From Pelodictyon luteolum (GTDB taxonomy: Bacteria > Bacteroidota > Chlorobiia > Chlorobiales > Chlorobiaceae), in contig DYNE01000010.1 in NCBI GenBank assembly GCA_020721225.1, positions 1 through 64,000 on the forward strand: DNA of 64,000 nt, read 5' to 3'. This document shows, one piece after another, positions 18,404 through 27,470 of the stretch. Below the pieces are notes generated by a model, which worked only from the letters and a program-made list of their open reading frames with translations, did no database searches and was not told the origin of the DNA. Within the stretch, counting starts at the first letter, position 1, and every line of letters begins with the position of its first letter. The position numbers were made by a program, and so were the translations under genes.

Positions 18404-18721
18404 TCACTCTTTCATGGTATCGATGGACGAAACATCGACGCTCCTGAAGATTTTATAGATGTTGATCACGATCGCAAGAGCTATGGCTGCCTCGGCAGCG
18501 GCAAGAACAATGACGAACAGACTGAACATCACACCCTCCATGCCCCCGTTGAACTTCGAGAAAGCCAGAAAATTGATATTGGCGGCATTGAGTATCAATT
18601 CGACTCCCATGAGAATCACAATGGCGTTCTTGCGGGTCATGACGGCAAAAAGCCCGAAACCAAAAAGAAGAGCCGATATGGTCAGAAAATGATTGAGACC
18701 TATGTTCGTGATCAGTTCCAT
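18404..18721 (-). CDS. nuoK: NADH-quinone oxidoreductase subunit K
   Basis: This 105-aa subunit has three transmembrane helices, with the conserved motif MGVELILNAANINFLAF that includes the membrane-buried Glu needed for proton translocation, and a second Glu in the following helix (AAAEAAIALA). Its size is exactly that of the family. It is separated from nuoJ by 12 nt. Confidence 0.96.
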   Translation of the reverse strand: MELITNIGLNHFLTISALLFGFGLFAVMTRKNAIVILMGVELILNAANINFLAFSKFNGGMEGVMFSLFVIVLAAAEAAIALAIVINIYKIFRSVDVSSIDTMKE

Positions 18722-18733
18722 GAAACAGATTGC

Positions 18734-19255
18734 TTATTGTTCGTTATTACGGACTTTATCATACCGGGCAAGAAATGCTGCACCGATCAGGACTGCAAGG
18801 AGCAGAATCGAAGCCATCTCGAATGGCAGAACATAACGAGACATGGTTTCGATACCGATGCGCTCGACAACGCTGCCGTGAAGCTGAACATCGGAAGGCT
18901 TCCATGTACCTGTAGTGTAAAAGGTGAAAAGCAGTCCACCAACGGTCGCCACAAGCAGCAGCGTACCCGGAACCACATGGAGCACGTCGCTTTTCAGATC
19001 TGCCTGCATGATACTGTTGGTGAACATCACACCGAAAAGCAGAAGCACGAGTATGCCTCCGACGTATACGACTATCTGGGTCACCGCGATGAAATCCGCA
19101 CTGAGAAATACATAGAGTGCGGCTACACCGAAAAAAGTGAAAAGCAGCGCGAAGGCTGAGTAAATCACATTCTTTGAAAACACAACGAATGCCGCAGAAA
19201 AAACCGTGATAGCGGCAAAAATATAGAAAATACTGATGTAGGTCGCGTTATTCAT
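18734..19255 (-). CDS. nuoJ: NADH-quinone oxidoreductase subunit J
   Basis: This 173-aa membrane subunit has five hydrophobic helices, including the conserved segment ALYVFLSADFIAVTQIVVYVGGILVLLLFGVM. That helix contains the pi-bulge region coupling quinone reduction to proton movement (family knowledge). The length and its place between nuoI and nuoK are normal. Confidence 0.95.
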   Translation of the reverse strand: MNNATYISIFYIFAAITVFSAAFVVFSKNVIYSAFALLFTFFGVAALYVFLSADFIAVTQIVVYVGGILVLLLFGVMFTNSIMQADLKSDVLHVVPGTLLLVATVGGLLFTFYTTGTWKPSDVQLHGSVVERIGIETMSRYVLPFEMASILLLAVLIGAAFLARYDKVRNNEQ

Positions 19256-19282
19256 GTGTTATAACCTTTTTTCATAGATCGT

Positions 19283-19897
19283 TTACTGTCCGCTGTTCTC
19301 TGCGGCCTTCGCCGCTGCCGCCTGTTTTTCTTTTGCGGCCTGGGCCTGCTGCTCGGCGACTTTGCGCTTCTTCGCCTCGGCCTCCAGACGGGAAAGATTA
19401 CCGAAATGGTAGATCATGTTCTGACGGTCGAACTCGGAAAAGTCGCTGACCGGAGTATGCACAAGACACTCAGTCGGACAGACTGAAACACAGATGCCGC
19501 AGGTCATGCATTTCGCCACGTCGATATCGAAAACGGGAACCCAGAACTTTTTCTGCTGCCCGCCCGAGGTCTTGCCGCATACGGCCAGATCTTCATGAAC
19601 TACCTTGATGGTCTCGATGGCAATGCAGGTAACCGGACATGCCCTTTCGCACTGACCGCAGCCGATACAATCCTCGATATCGTTATAGAGACGATATCTT
19701 GAGTTCACCGGTACAGGAACCGCTTCCCTGGGATACTGAAGGGTGCAGAGTCCGTCTACCTGCCTGAAATAATCGGGATCGTCGATACCGGCATCACCTT
19801 TCCGGTGGATAGCATTGAAAAAATGCTTCAGGGTAATGCTCATGCCGGTAGCAATCGTTACCGCGCTCGCCTTAATATTACTGAAATATTCGCTCAT
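19283..19897 (-). CDS. nuoI: NADH-quinone oxidoreductase subunit I (2x[4Fe-4S])
   Basis: This 204-aa ferredoxin-like subunit has two [4Fe-4S] motifs, CIGCGQCERACP (about residues 76-87) and CMTCGICVSVCP (about 119-130). They transfer electrons to the terminal cluster in NuoB. A Lys/Ala-rich tail (about residues 175-204) extends beyond the usual end. In complexes lacking NuoEFG, this subunit is a likely docking point for reduced ferredoxin or another donor (inference from cyanobacterial and archaeal relatives). Confidence 0.96.
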   Translation of the reverse strand: MSEYFSNIKASAVTIATGMSITLKHFFNAIHRKGDAGIDDPDYFRQVDGLCTLQYPREAVPVPVNSRYRLYNDIEDCIGCGQCERACPVTCIAIETIKVVHEDLAVCGKTSGGQQKKFWVPVFDIDVAKCMTCGICVSVCPTECLVHTPVSDFSEFDRQNMIYHFGNLSRLEAEAKKRKVAEQQAQAAKEKQAAAAKAAENSGQ

Positions 19898-19942
19898 AAT
19901 CTTCTTTCGTCATTACTTGCCTTGCAGCTTCAAACCGGTTTT

Positions 19943-21061
19943 CTACGGTACATAAATTTCCCAGATCGCCGTCAGCACGAAACTGATGAATGCGAACGGG
20001 GTGAGAACCTTCCAGCAGAGATACATCAGCTGGTCAACCCTGAGTCTGGGAAGTGTCCAGCGAAGCCACATCTGCACGAAAATAAAGAAAAAGCCTTTCG
20101 ATATGATCCAGAACGCGCCCCATACCGGGCCACTTGTCCAGTCATAAAGGGCAACGGAACCGAGATTCGGAAGCGGAGAGTTCCAGCCTCCGAGAAAGAC
20201 AATCGAGATTATCGCCGAAACCATGAACATGCTTCCGTACTCGGCAAGAAAGATGACGGCGAACTTCATGCCGCTGTACTCGGTGAAGTACCCGGCCACC
20301 AGTTCCGATTCGGCTTCGGGAATATCGAAAGGCGCACGGTTCGTCTCGGCCAGCGATGCGATGAAATAGATAAGGAAAGGAAGCCATGCAATCGGCGACT
20401 GGAAAAGAAAGAAATGCGCAAAACCGTAGGGGCCTGACTGCAGCACGCTGATCTGCTGCATATCGAGCGTTCCGGCCATCATGGCGCCGCAAAGCAGGGC
20501 TATGGCTGCCGGAATCTCGTAGCTTACGATCTGGGCGACACTGCGAACCGCACCGTAAAGCGACCATTTGTTGTTGGAACCCCAGCCGGCAGCGAGAATA
20601 CCCACAACCTCGAGAGAAACGATGCCGATTGCATAAAAAAGGCCGACATTTAGGTTCGCTCCTATAAATGCGGGACTGAACGGGAGTACGGCAAAAGCGA
20701 GAAAGGATCCAACAAAGAGAATACCCGGACCGATAACGAACAGGAATTTGTCGGCAGAGGTGGGGACAATATCCTCTTTCTGGAGCAGTTTGAGAATATC
20801 GGCAAGAGTCTGCAGAATACCCCACTTGCCAACCTCCATAGGACCAAGCCTGTCCTGCATGAAAGCCGAAATCTTTCGTTCTCCGTACACTCCGTAGGTC
20901 AGGGCGTAGAGGGCGATGAAAACAAGCGGAATAGCGGCAATAATCACCAGACCGAGAGGAAACCACGATATGGTGAGCCCGGCAAGTGCGTCCGACCAGG
21001 CATTTAAATTGTTACCCATAAGAAACGGCAGGCTGATTTGCGAAATGGCGGAAACACTCAT
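19943..21061 (-). CDS. nuoH: NADH-quinone oxidoreductase subunit H
   Basis: This 372-aa membrane subunit of eight helices forms the quinone chamber. Signatures include [18 protein letters not shown] near the N-terminus and [27 protein letters not shown]. Its start overlaps the nuoD stop by 4 bp. The length is slightly above the E. coli protein because of an N-terminal extension. Confidence 0.97.
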   Translation of the reverse strand: MSVSAISQISLPFLMGNNLNAWSDALAGLTISWFPLGLVIIAAIPLVFIALYALTYGVYGERKISAFMQDRLGPMEVGKWGILQTLADILKLLQKEDIVPTSADKFLFVIGPGILFVGSFLAFAVLPFSPAFIGANLNVGLFYAIGIVSLEVVGILAAGWGSNNKWSLYGAVRSVAQIVSYEIPAAIALLCGAMMAGTLDMQQISVLQSGPYGFAHFFLFQSPIAWLPFLIYFIASLAETNRAPFDIPEAESELVAGYFTEYSGMKFAVIFLAEYGSMFMVSAIISIVFLGGWNSPLPNLGSVALYDWTSGPVWGAFWIISKGFFFIFVQMWLRWTLPRLRVDQLMYLCWKVLTPFAFISFVLTAIWEIYVP

Positions 21062-22260
21062 CGGTCAACCTCCCCGAGAACGATATCGATGCTGCCGATA
21101 ATAGCCACGAGATCCGGTATAAGCTGACCTTTCGACAGATCCTTCATGGCGGATAGATTGACAAAACAGGAAGAACGCGCCTTGCAGCGGAGCGGCTTGG
21201 TTGATTTTCCGTCGCTCTGGATGTAGAAGCCGAGCTCGCCGCGGGGATTCTCTGCCCTCGCATAAACTTCGCCGGCTTTCGGACGCACTCGCTTGGGAAC
21301 CGCGGATCTCGGGTTGAAACCATCTGAACCGGGCATTTTCGAGATGCACTGCTCGATGATATTGAGACTCTCCTCCATTTCAAGCGCACGAACCAGATGG
21401 CGCGAAAGACAGTCGCCGATATCGGAAAACTTGCCGTCAGGGACAGGAACATTGAAATCAAGCTCTGGATAGACCGAATAGGGGTCGTTCCTGCGAAGAT
21501 CCCACTGGACACCGGAACCGCGAAGCATCGGGCCGGACCATGCGTAGTTTATGGCGACATCTGCAGGCATGATGCCAATCCCCTTGGTGCGTTTCACAAA
21601 AATCTCGTTTTCTGTGAGAAGCTTGTAGAGTTCAACAACCTTCGGCCTGAAGTAATCGACGAACTCCTTCACCCGCTTGTTAAAATCGGCAGGAATATCG
21701 AAGGCGACTCCGCCGATCCATATATAATTATAGAGCATTCGTGCACCCGATGCCCATTCGAGAAGATTGAGAATATGTTCGCGGTCACGAAAACAGAAAA
21801 GAAAGGGAGTAAATGCGCCGAGATCGATTCCGTAAGTGCCGATAGCCACAAGATGCGAGGCGATCCTGTTCAATTCGGAAACCATCACCCTGATAAACTC
21901 GACCCTTCGGGGAATCTCTATATCGAGAAGCTTTTCAACGGCAATGCAGTAGGCCCACTCATTATTCATACCGGCAAGATAGTCCATCCGGTCGGTATAA
22001 GGAACAATACCAGGATAATCGACCACTTCACAGTGTTTCTCAAAACAGCGGTGAAGATAACCAAGGTAAGGTTCAGCAGAGGTTACCACCTCGCCATCCG
22101 TCATACATTCGAGCTTGAGGACGCCGTGAGTGGACGGGTGCTGAGGACCCATGCTCAGCAGCATCTCTTCGGTTGCGAGATCCTTCTCTATGACAACAAC
22201 GTTATCGTCCTTTCGGGATACTCTTATCGAGCCCTGCTCAGCCATTCCTAATTCCTGCAT
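21058..22260 (-). CDS. nuoD: NADH-quinone oxidoreductase subunit D (49 kDa)
   Basis: This 400-aa peripheral subunit forms the quinone site with NuoB and is related to hydrogenase large subunits. The motifs [12 protein letters not shown] and [11 protein letters not shown] mark the N-terminal quinone pocket. The Ni-binding cysteines of hydrogenases are absent, as expected. It is separate from nuoC here, unlike the E. coli NuoCD fusion. Confidence 0.97.
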   Translation of the reverse strand: MQELGMAEQGSIRVSRKDDNVVVIEKDLATEEMLLSMGPQHPSTHGVLKLECMTDGEVVTSAEPYLGYLHRCFEKHCEVVDYPGIVPYTDRMDYLAGMNNEWAYCIAVEKLLDIEIPRRVEFIRVMVSELNRIASHLVAIGTYGIDLGAFTPFLFCFRDREHILNLLEWASGARMLYNYIWIGGVAFDIPADFNKRVKEFVDYFRPKVVELYKLLTENEIFVKRTKGIGIMPADVAINYAWSGPMLRGSGVQWDLRRNDPYSVYPELDFNVPVPDGKFSDIGDCLSRHLVRALEMEESLNIIEQCISKMPGSDGFNPRSAVPKRVRPKAGEVYARAENPRGELGFYIQSDGKSTKPLRCKARSSCFVNLSAMKDLSKGQLIPDLVAIIGSIDIVLGEVDR

Positions 22261-22293
22261 ACTTGAGCTGCTTAATTGCTGTTTAAAACTCGT

Positions 22294-22821
22294 TTAATAC
22301 GGTACCTTGATCCCATGATAGCTCTCCTGTACCTTGTAATCCTTGCGTAGCGGAAACCCTTCCCAGTCTTCCGGGCAGAGAATCCTGCGATGATCAGGGT
22401 GACCGGTGAACTGCATGCCGAACATGTCGTAAGCCTCACGTTCATGCCAGTTTGCCGTATGCCATACATATGCCGCCGTAGGAATCGAACCTCCCTCACG
22501 GGAACACTTGACCTTGACGGCGATCCTGTGACCGAAAGCACCGAGCGACTCGAGGTTACAAACTATGCCAAGCTTCTCTTCAGCCGGATAATCGACGCCG
22601 GAAAGGCAGGCCATATAGTTAAACTTCAACTTCGGATGATCACGCATGAAAAGCGCGATATCAGGCCATTTTTCCGTTTCGATCACTTCAAAAAACGGCA
22701 TGGTCTCATTGGCGTCAAAATCCGAAATCGCATCGGCAAACTGCTCCCGGATTACCGCATATGCAGCCGCGCTCTGATGTAACGACTGAGACAACCCTTT
22801 TCCTTCTTCTATTTCTGCCAT
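22294..22821 (-). CDS. nuoC: NADH-quinone oxidoreductase subunit C (30 kDa)
   Basis: This 175-aa peripheral subunit has the family signature HEREAYDMFGMQFTGHPDHR followed by a conserved LRKDY. The ATG at 22821 (MAEIEEG) is chosen; an open frame extends about 65 codons upstream but overlaps the nuoB 3' end and has no homologous character. It is a small structural partner of NuoD in the connecting fragment. Confidence 0.94.
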   Translation of the reverse strand: MAEIEEGKGLSQSLHQSAAAYAVIREQFADAISDFDANETMPFFEVIETEKWPDIALFMRDHPKLKFNYMACLSGVDYPAEEKLGIVCNLESLGAFGHRIAVKVKCSREGGSIPTAAYVWHTANWHEREAYDMFGMQFTGHPDHRRILCPEDWEGFPLRKDYKVQESYHGIKVPY

Positions 22822-22847
22822 GCTTCTGCTGATTACAATTACATTTG

Positions 22848-23417
22848 TTAGGCACGGGCAACCTTGCGGTGCTGTTCGATAACCGATTGCGGATCGATAC
22901 TTTTTTCGGCAAGCTTCTTCAGTGCATCCGCTCTTGAAAGACCGATCTGCTCCATACGGATGAGTTCCTGCACTTTCATGAGCCCTCCGATAAGCGATTC
23001 CGGCCTCGGTGGACATCCCGGCACATAGACATCAACAGGAATAACCCTGTCCACCCCTTTCAGGACATGATAACCATGCTCCCAGTAAGGGCCGCCGCAA
23101 TTCGAGCAACTTCCCATGGAGAGCACATAACGAGGCTCGGGCATCTGCTCGTACAATCTGACCACCCGTTCAGCCATTTTCATCGTTACCGTTCCGGCAA
23201 CAATCATAAGATCTGACTGACGCGGCGAAGAACGTGGAAAAATTCCGAAACGTTCAAGATCGTAGTTTGAAGCGTTGGTCGCCATCATCTCGATAGCGCA
23301 GCATGCAAGACCGAAACCCATAGGCCACAACGACGACAACCTTGCCCAGTTCAGGACGTTGTCAACAGAAGTCACCACCACATTGTGCTTCGTTATACCG
23401 GCATCAAGTAAACCCAT
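22848..23417 (-). CDS. nuoB: NADH-quinone oxidoreductase subunit B
   Basis: This 189-aa subunit holds the terminal [4Fe-4S] cluster N2. The ligand pattern is clear: C39-C40 ([10 protein letters not shown]), C104 ([10 protein letters not shown]) and C135 (VPGCPPRPE). It reduces quinone together with NuoD. A C-terminal extension of about 30 residues past the core is hydrophilic. Confidence 0.97.
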   Translation of the reverse strand: MGLLDAGITKHNVVVTSVDNVLNWARLSSLWPMGFGLACCAIEMMATNASNYDLERFGIFPRSSPRQSDLMIVAGTVTMKMAERVVRLYEQMPEPRYVLSMGSCSNCGGPYWEHGYHVLKGVDRVIPVDVYVPGCPPRPESLIGGLMKVQELIRMEQIGLSRADALKKLAEKSIDPQSVIEQHRKVARA

Positions 23418-23444
23418 AACTCGTAGGATCTGAATATTGGAAAA

Positions 23445-23876
23445 TCAGCCGCGGCTGCCGTCAGGCTTACCGGCAGGCAGTTCAGGCATTTTCGGAATAT
23501 CGGGAGTAGGACGAACCCAGTCAAGATCACCCTTGACCCAGGCATAGGCAAGTCCGAGGATCAGGATACCCGCAAAAACAAGGGCCTCAAAAAGTGCAAA
23601 TTCACCAAGTTGCTTGAAAATGGTTGCCCAGGGGTAGAGAAAAACAACCTCGACATCGAAAATGATAAAGATAAGAGCTACAACGTAAAATCTGATATTG
23701 AACTTCACCCATGCACTGCCCACAGCCTCCTCGCCACACTCGTATGTAGAATTTTTTTCAGGATTCGGCCTGCTTGGACGAAGCATTCTGGCCGTGAGGT
23801 ATCCGCCCGCGACAAAAACAATACCTAGAGCAAGAAAAACAAAGACATTTCCGAAACCACTCAGCGTCTGATCCAT
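23445..23876 (-). CDS. nuoA: NADH-quinone oxidoreductase subunit A
   Basis: This 143-aa subunit of three transmembrane helices has the conserved loop [44 protein letters not shown], whose Cys and acidic residues line the quinone channel. It is the first gene of the operon. About 210 nt separate it from the next gene and should hold the nuo promoter; I could not pick out a convincing -35/-10 pair. Confidence 0.96.
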   Translation of the reverse strand: MDQTLSGFGNVFVFLALGIVFVAGGYLTARMLRPSRPNPEKNSTYECGEEAVGSAWVKFNIRFYVVALIFIIFDVEVVFLYPWATIFKQLGEFALFEALVFAGILILGLAYAWVKGDLDWVRPTPDIPKMPELPAGKPDGSRG

Positions 23877-24089
23877 GACCTGCTTATTAAGGTTATCCCA
23901 GGGATGCCGGAAGAAATTTTCGCACCTTTAACAATTATTGTTTCAAAGTGCGCCAAATATAAAAAAAATTCCCTTCAAACGAACAGAAAAAAACTCCGCC
24001 GAACGGGATCATCTCCCCATATCTGCGATGCGGCAAATTGATGAGGGAATCTAAAAAAAATCCATTCAATTCATAATTAAATGAAACGA

Positions 24090-24341
24090 TTAAGCTTTTT
24101 CACCGTAAAATCTTTCGCTTAGCGCACGAAACAGCCTTAATAAAAAAACAAGCGAAATTGCGGTAAGCGGTACGACGATCACCTGTACCAGTATAAATGA
24201 CTTCATGACCGGCAAGAGCAGCGGCACAAGAAACGCCATAAAGAGCATCCAGACGATTGGAGCCCAGGCAACAGCGAGAATGACAGGAAGACCGCTTTTC
24301 ATAAAACGCTTCCGGCTTTCAGGTTCAGGAAAAAACTTCAT
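24090..24341 (-). CDS. Small two-helix membrane protein, unknown
   Basis: This 83-aa protein has two long hydrophobic segments (about residues 18-42 and 47-68) and charged ends. I do not recognise a family. It overlaps the end of the TPR gene by 4 bp, so it is probably translated from the same mRNA, which supports it being real. A role in membrane assembly together with the TPR protein is only a guess. Confidence 0.6.
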   Translation of the reverse strand: MKFFPEPESRKRFMKSGLPVILAVAWAPIVWMLFMAFLVPLLLPVMKSFILVQVIVVPLTAISLVFLLRLFRALSERFYGEKA

Positions 24342-24943
24342 AACGGCTGGAAAAACAGGGTTCCGATCTGCTCCGCCATCACAGCGTCAAGATCCTTGAG
24401 AATATCATACTCTCTTTTCAGCCCTTTCATATCTCCTTTGGATACATAATACATGGCAAGCTTGCAGTGCGGCTCCGCGTCTTCCGGGGCAAGTTCGAAT
24501 GCTTTCTCGAACGCATCTTTCGCCTTGTCGGGTTCACCGATGTCGAGATAGACATCACCAAGCACGCAGTAAAGACCTGAATGGGCAGGATCTTTTTCAA
24601 GGGCGTTTTTCAGGGTTTTGAGCGCAGCTTCTTCCCTGCCGAGGGTAAGCTGTATGAACCCCAGATGCTTGTACGCCTCAAGAAAATCAGGATCGAGTGC
24701 GATGGTTCTGAGAAAATCGCATCCGGCCTTCCGGTAGTTGTTCATGGATAGATAGGCTACAGCTCTGGCATAGTAGGCCTGTGCATCACGGCGCCCGTTA
24801 CCGAGCATCCTGTCGAGAAGCTCCAGCGCCTGGCTGTTGCGTTCATGCTGAAGATAGCAGAGCGCAAGATCATACTGTTTCCGGAAATCATCAGGACTTT
24901 CACCAAGTTCGGCCTCAAATCTTTCTATCTCGTTCAAGATCAT
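24338..24943 (-). CDS. Tetratricopeptide-repeat protein
   Basis: This 201-aa soluble protein consists of at least four TPR units between about residues 20 and 165, with the canonical small/aromatic spacing (for example AYYARAVAYLSMNNYRKA, AYKHLGFIQLTLGREEAA and LYCVLGDVYLDIGEPDKA). No signal peptide is seen, so a cytoplasmic scaffold is likely. Its partner is unknown. It is coupled to the downstream small membrane protein. Confidence 0.85.
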   Translation of the reverse strand: MILNEIERFEAELGESPDDFRKQYDLALCYLQHERNSQALELLDRMLGNGRRDAQAYYARAVAYLSMNNYRKAGCDFLRTIALDPDFLEAYKHLGFIQLTLGREEAALKTLKNALEKDPAHSGLYCVLGDVYLDIGEPDKAKDAFEKAFELAPEDAEPHCKLAMYYVSKGDMKGLKREYDILKDLDAVMAEQIGTLFFQPL

Positions 24944-24974
24944 TTGTATTAAGGGTTAACGTCATGGCCTCCTG

Positions 24975-26030
24975 TCAGCCCATGCTCTCGAATGTCTTCT
25001 GAATGCTGTAAAGCGTTTGCATTTCACTGGTAATCCTCCGGGCAAGCCAGCAGGCGAATGGCTGTGATTCATTGATGCACGGAACATACTGCACCCTCGT
25101 GAAACCCGACCGGGTAAGCTCTTTACGGGCTTCGTACTCGGTTTCACTGTTATCGGCAAAAAAACCGTAGGGAAACATCACCACATTATCGATACCCTCC
25201 TCACGAAAAGCCGCAAGCGCCTTCTGGACGGTTTCCGATGTCCACTCCCCTCCTGCCGAATGGTTCATGCACCCCTGCCGTACGTCACTGAACATATTCC
25301 GCGAATCGGCCATAATCCGGTTTTTCATCATATCAAAAAACAGACCGGTCTCATCGAGTCCGGTAAACACCTTCGGGGGATTGCCTGCCCGGTCTCGTAC
25401 AAGAGTTCCGTGGATAACCAGCACAAGGCCGATCTTTCCCGCACCTTCCCCCTGTATGCCTGCATCGACCTGACTGAAAAGATAATCGACATAGATCCGA
25501 TGCAACTCCGGGTCGCGCCATAGCTTGTTGAGAAGCCGTATGCGTGAATAACGGTTTTCACTGAACTCATCGGCAACCATCCTGCAGGCGACACCGCAGG
25601 AAAACGCCGATTCAACGGGAATCATAGGCACAAGCACAACTCCGTCGCACTGCGACTGCTGCTCTTTCAGTACCGTTTCAAGATAAAGAGGTACAAAATA
25701 ATACGCATCGATAACTGCAACATCGACAATATCGAAAAGTGGATCGCGGCTTTCAGATATACAATGCGCAACAGCTTTGGTCTGAGCCCTGTTGATCGAA
25801 AGCAGCCTGGAACGGTAGCCGTTCAGTCGCCAGTTGATGAAATGCTTGGTCGAGCGAAAATCGGCAATAAAATAAACCAGTATTTTAGGAACCTTGACGA
25901 TCTGGCTGGTTATCACCTTGAGAATTCTTCTCGAACTCGGCCAGAGATTTCTCAGCGTCAGCTTCTCGACCTCTCCATATGTAACGATAAGAACGGCATA
26001 TCGTTTTTTTCTCACAACCCTATCCACCAT
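24975..26030 (-). CDS. Ferrochelatase-like protein (HemH family, divergent)
   Basis: This 351-aa protein has the ferrochelatase/chelatase layout. A metal-site histidine occurs in LVIHGTLVRD, then GGEWTSETVQKAL, then PYGFFADNSETEYEARKEL, corresponding to the family's C-terminal acidic segment. The first half is divergent and lacks the usual N-terminal ferrochelatase signature (GxP). It may insert iron into porphyrin for cytochrome haem, or act on another tetrapyrrole, in a group that mainly makes bacteriochlorophyll. The start overlaps the adjacent membrane-protein gene by 19 nt. Confidence 0.6.
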   Translation of the reverse strand: MVDRVVRKKRYAVLIVTYGEVEKLTLRNLWPSSRRILKVITSQIVKVPKILVYFIADFRSTKHFINWRLNGYRSRLLSINRAQTKAVAHCISESRDPLFDIVDVAVIDAYYFVPLYLETVLKEQQSQCDGVVLVPMIPVESAFSCGVACRMVADEFSENRYSRIRLLNKLWRDPELHRIYVDYLFSQVDAGIQGEGAGKIGLVLVIHGTLVRDRAGNPPKVFTGLDETGLFFDMMKNRIMADSRNMFSDVRQGCMNHSAGGEWTSETVQKALAAFREEGIDNVVMFPYGFFADNSETEYEARKELTRSGFTRVQYVPCINESQPFACWLARRITSEMQTLYSIQKTFESMG

Positions 26031-26605
26031 GTCAGTTCGGCAAACATTATCAGAAAGCCGAGAACCCCTCCCACAAGAGTCTGCATGAAATTATGCGCCT
26101 TGAGATACATTCTCGACCACATCAACAGAGGAACCAGCGTAAGAAACCAGAGTACATCAACACCGAATTTCAGAAACAGCAGTGCAATACAGGAAGTAAG
26201 GGTAAAAAGGTGAATGCTTATCTTCCATTGCAGGGTAACCAGAAGAATAAGCACCGTGTTGACCGCGTTGAACAGCAATATGCCGGTAAGCAATTTCGGA
26301 GCGTGGAGCTGCTGCATAAACTCGTACCCAAGCACATTGACGAAGGTCAGCACAAGCAGCGGAATAAAACGCTGCTCCCTGAAGGTAATATTATAGTCCG
26401 ATACCTTGCCAATCTTTTTCAATCCGTATATCAGCAGCATCGGAGCCGCCGTACTGGCCGCAAACAGCACGGTCAGGTACGAGAACTTGCGAGGGTCGTC
26501 AGCATAGCCGAGAAGCATGATCGCGCAATATACAGCAGGAGCTACAACAACAGGACTTATTGCCCATGAGATAATGTCTGCAAGACGATGAACATCAAAA
26601 CGCAT
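26012..26605 (-). CDS. PAP2-like integral membrane protein
   Basis: This 197-aa protein has about five hydrophobic helices. A basic segment (ITFREQRFIPL) precedes helix 3. A late motif WSRMYLKAHNFMQTLVGGVLGF matches the C-terminal SR-x5-H signature of PAP2-type lipid phosphatases, so it may dephosphorylate an isoprenyl or lipid phosphate. The central SGH motif of classical members is not obvious, so activity is uncertain. ATG 26605 is used; an in-frame GTG is two codons upstream. It is cotranscribed with the ferrochelatase-like gene. Confidence 0.6.
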   Translation of the reverse strand: MRFDVHRLADIISWAISPVVVAPAVYCAIMLLGYADDPRKFSYLTVLFAASTAAPMLLIYGLKKIGKVSDYNITFREQRFIPLLVLTFVNVLGYEFMQQLHAPKLLTGILLFNAVNTVLILLVTLQWKISIHLFTLTSCIALLFLKFGVDVLWFLTLVPLLMWSRMYLKAHNFMQTLVGGVLGFLIMFAELTWWIGL

Positions 26606-26714
26606 GGGCACAACCAGTCGAAGATATAGAAAATTATGCGTATTATACCGAAAAAGTATTTCGAAAGATAGTTTTTATAAAATAAAAAACCGCGTATATT
26701 CTTTGTCTCATAAT

Positions 26715-26796
26715 GCGAGAGTGGTGAAATTGGTATACACGCTAGTCTTAGGAACTAGTGCCGTGAGGCGTAAGGGTTCGAGTCCCTTCTCTCGCA
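26715..26796 (+). tRNA. tRNA-Leu (anticodon TAG)
   Basis: The acceptor stem GCGAGAG pairs with CTCTCGC. The anticodon stem is CTAGT/ACTAG with loop CTTAGGA, giving anticodon TAG at 26745-26747. A long variable arm is typical of tRNA-Leu, and the T arm is GGGTTCGAGTCCC. The discriminator is A. The 3' CCA is not encoded (ATA follows). Confidence 0.96.
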
Positions 26797-26811
26797 CATA
26801 TAAGTTTGTAT

Positions 26812-26898
26812 GCCAAAGTGGCGGAACTGGTAGACGCGCTGGACTCAAAATCCAGTGAGTGCAAACTCGTGAGGGTTCGAGTCCCTCCTTTGGTACCA
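26812..26898 (+). tRNA. tRNA-Leu (anticodon CAA), CCA encoded
   Basis: The acceptor stem GCCAAAG pairs with CTTTGGT (ending in a G-T pair). The anticodon stem is CTGGA/TCCAG with loop CTCAAAA, giving anticodon CAA. A long variable arm and T arm GGGTTCGAGTCCC are present. CCA is encoded at 26896-26898. It lies only 15 nt after the other tRNA-Leu, so they are probably one transcript. Confidence 0.96.
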
Positions 26899-26935
26899 TT
26901 GTCGATAACTTTTGTTCGGAAAAACAAGTCGCATC

Positions 26936-27454
26936 ATGCAGAGAATGTACTCACCGTGGCGTGAAGTCTACATGCAGTCCTTCAAGGATGTAAAATCTGC
27001 CATCAAGGAAGAGAAATCGGTTTTTGCCGACATCCCCCCGGAAGAGGATGAAGAGCGTTTTGTGCTCCACCGCGGAAAAACCTGTTTCATCATCATGAAC
27101 CTCTACCCGTACAACTGCGGGCACCTCATGGTGATTCCCTACTTTCAGACACCCGATTTCGCGGACCTCGACAGCGCGACAAAGCTGGAAATCATGAATC
27201 TAACCGATCTCTGCATCAAGGCACTCAAACAGACGCTAAAACCGCAGGGTTTCAATTTCGGAGCCAATCTCGGTCGAGTTGCCGGAGGCAGCGTCGATAC
27301 CCACATCCACTTTCATATCGTGCCGAGATGGGAGGGCGACACCAACTTCATGCCAGTGCTTGCCGATGCGAAAGTGCTCAGCAACGACATGAAAACCACC
27401 TACAGCAACCTGAAAAAAGCCATCGCGGCCCTTGTAGAAGCAGAGAAGTCCTAA
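26936..27454 (+). CDS. HIT family nucleotide hydrolase/phosphorylase
   Basis: This 172-aa histidine-triad protein has the catalytic motif H123-I-H125-F-H127-I-V. The N-terminal MYSPWREVYM and a FGANLGRVAGGSVDTH loop resemble Ap4A phosphorylase-like HIT proteins found in many bacteria. It probably hydrolyses or phosphorolyses dinucleoside polyphosphates or similar phosphoramidates. ATG 26936 is chosen over an upstream in-frame TTG at 26912. It is followed 16 nt later by a methyltransferase gene. Confidence 0.88.
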   Translation: MQRMYSPWREVYMQSFKDVKSAIKEEKSVFADIPPEEDEERFVLHRGKTCFIIMNLYPYNCGHLMVIPYFQTPDFADLDSATKLEIMNLTDLCIKALKQTLKPQGFNFGANLGRVAGGSVDTHIHFHIVPRWEGDTNFMPVLADAKVLSNDMKTTYSNLKKAIAALVEAEKS

Positions 27455-27470
27455 AACCAGTGCCCTCCAG

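Noticed and set aside
20142-20966. 274-codon frame antiparallel in phase to nuoH
   Set aside because: Same strand as nuoH but another frame; composition is Arg/Ser/Cys-rich and no family is recognised.
22822-23016. N-terminal extension of nuoC
   Set aside because: It overlaps the nuoB end; the NuoC family starts near MAEIEEG.
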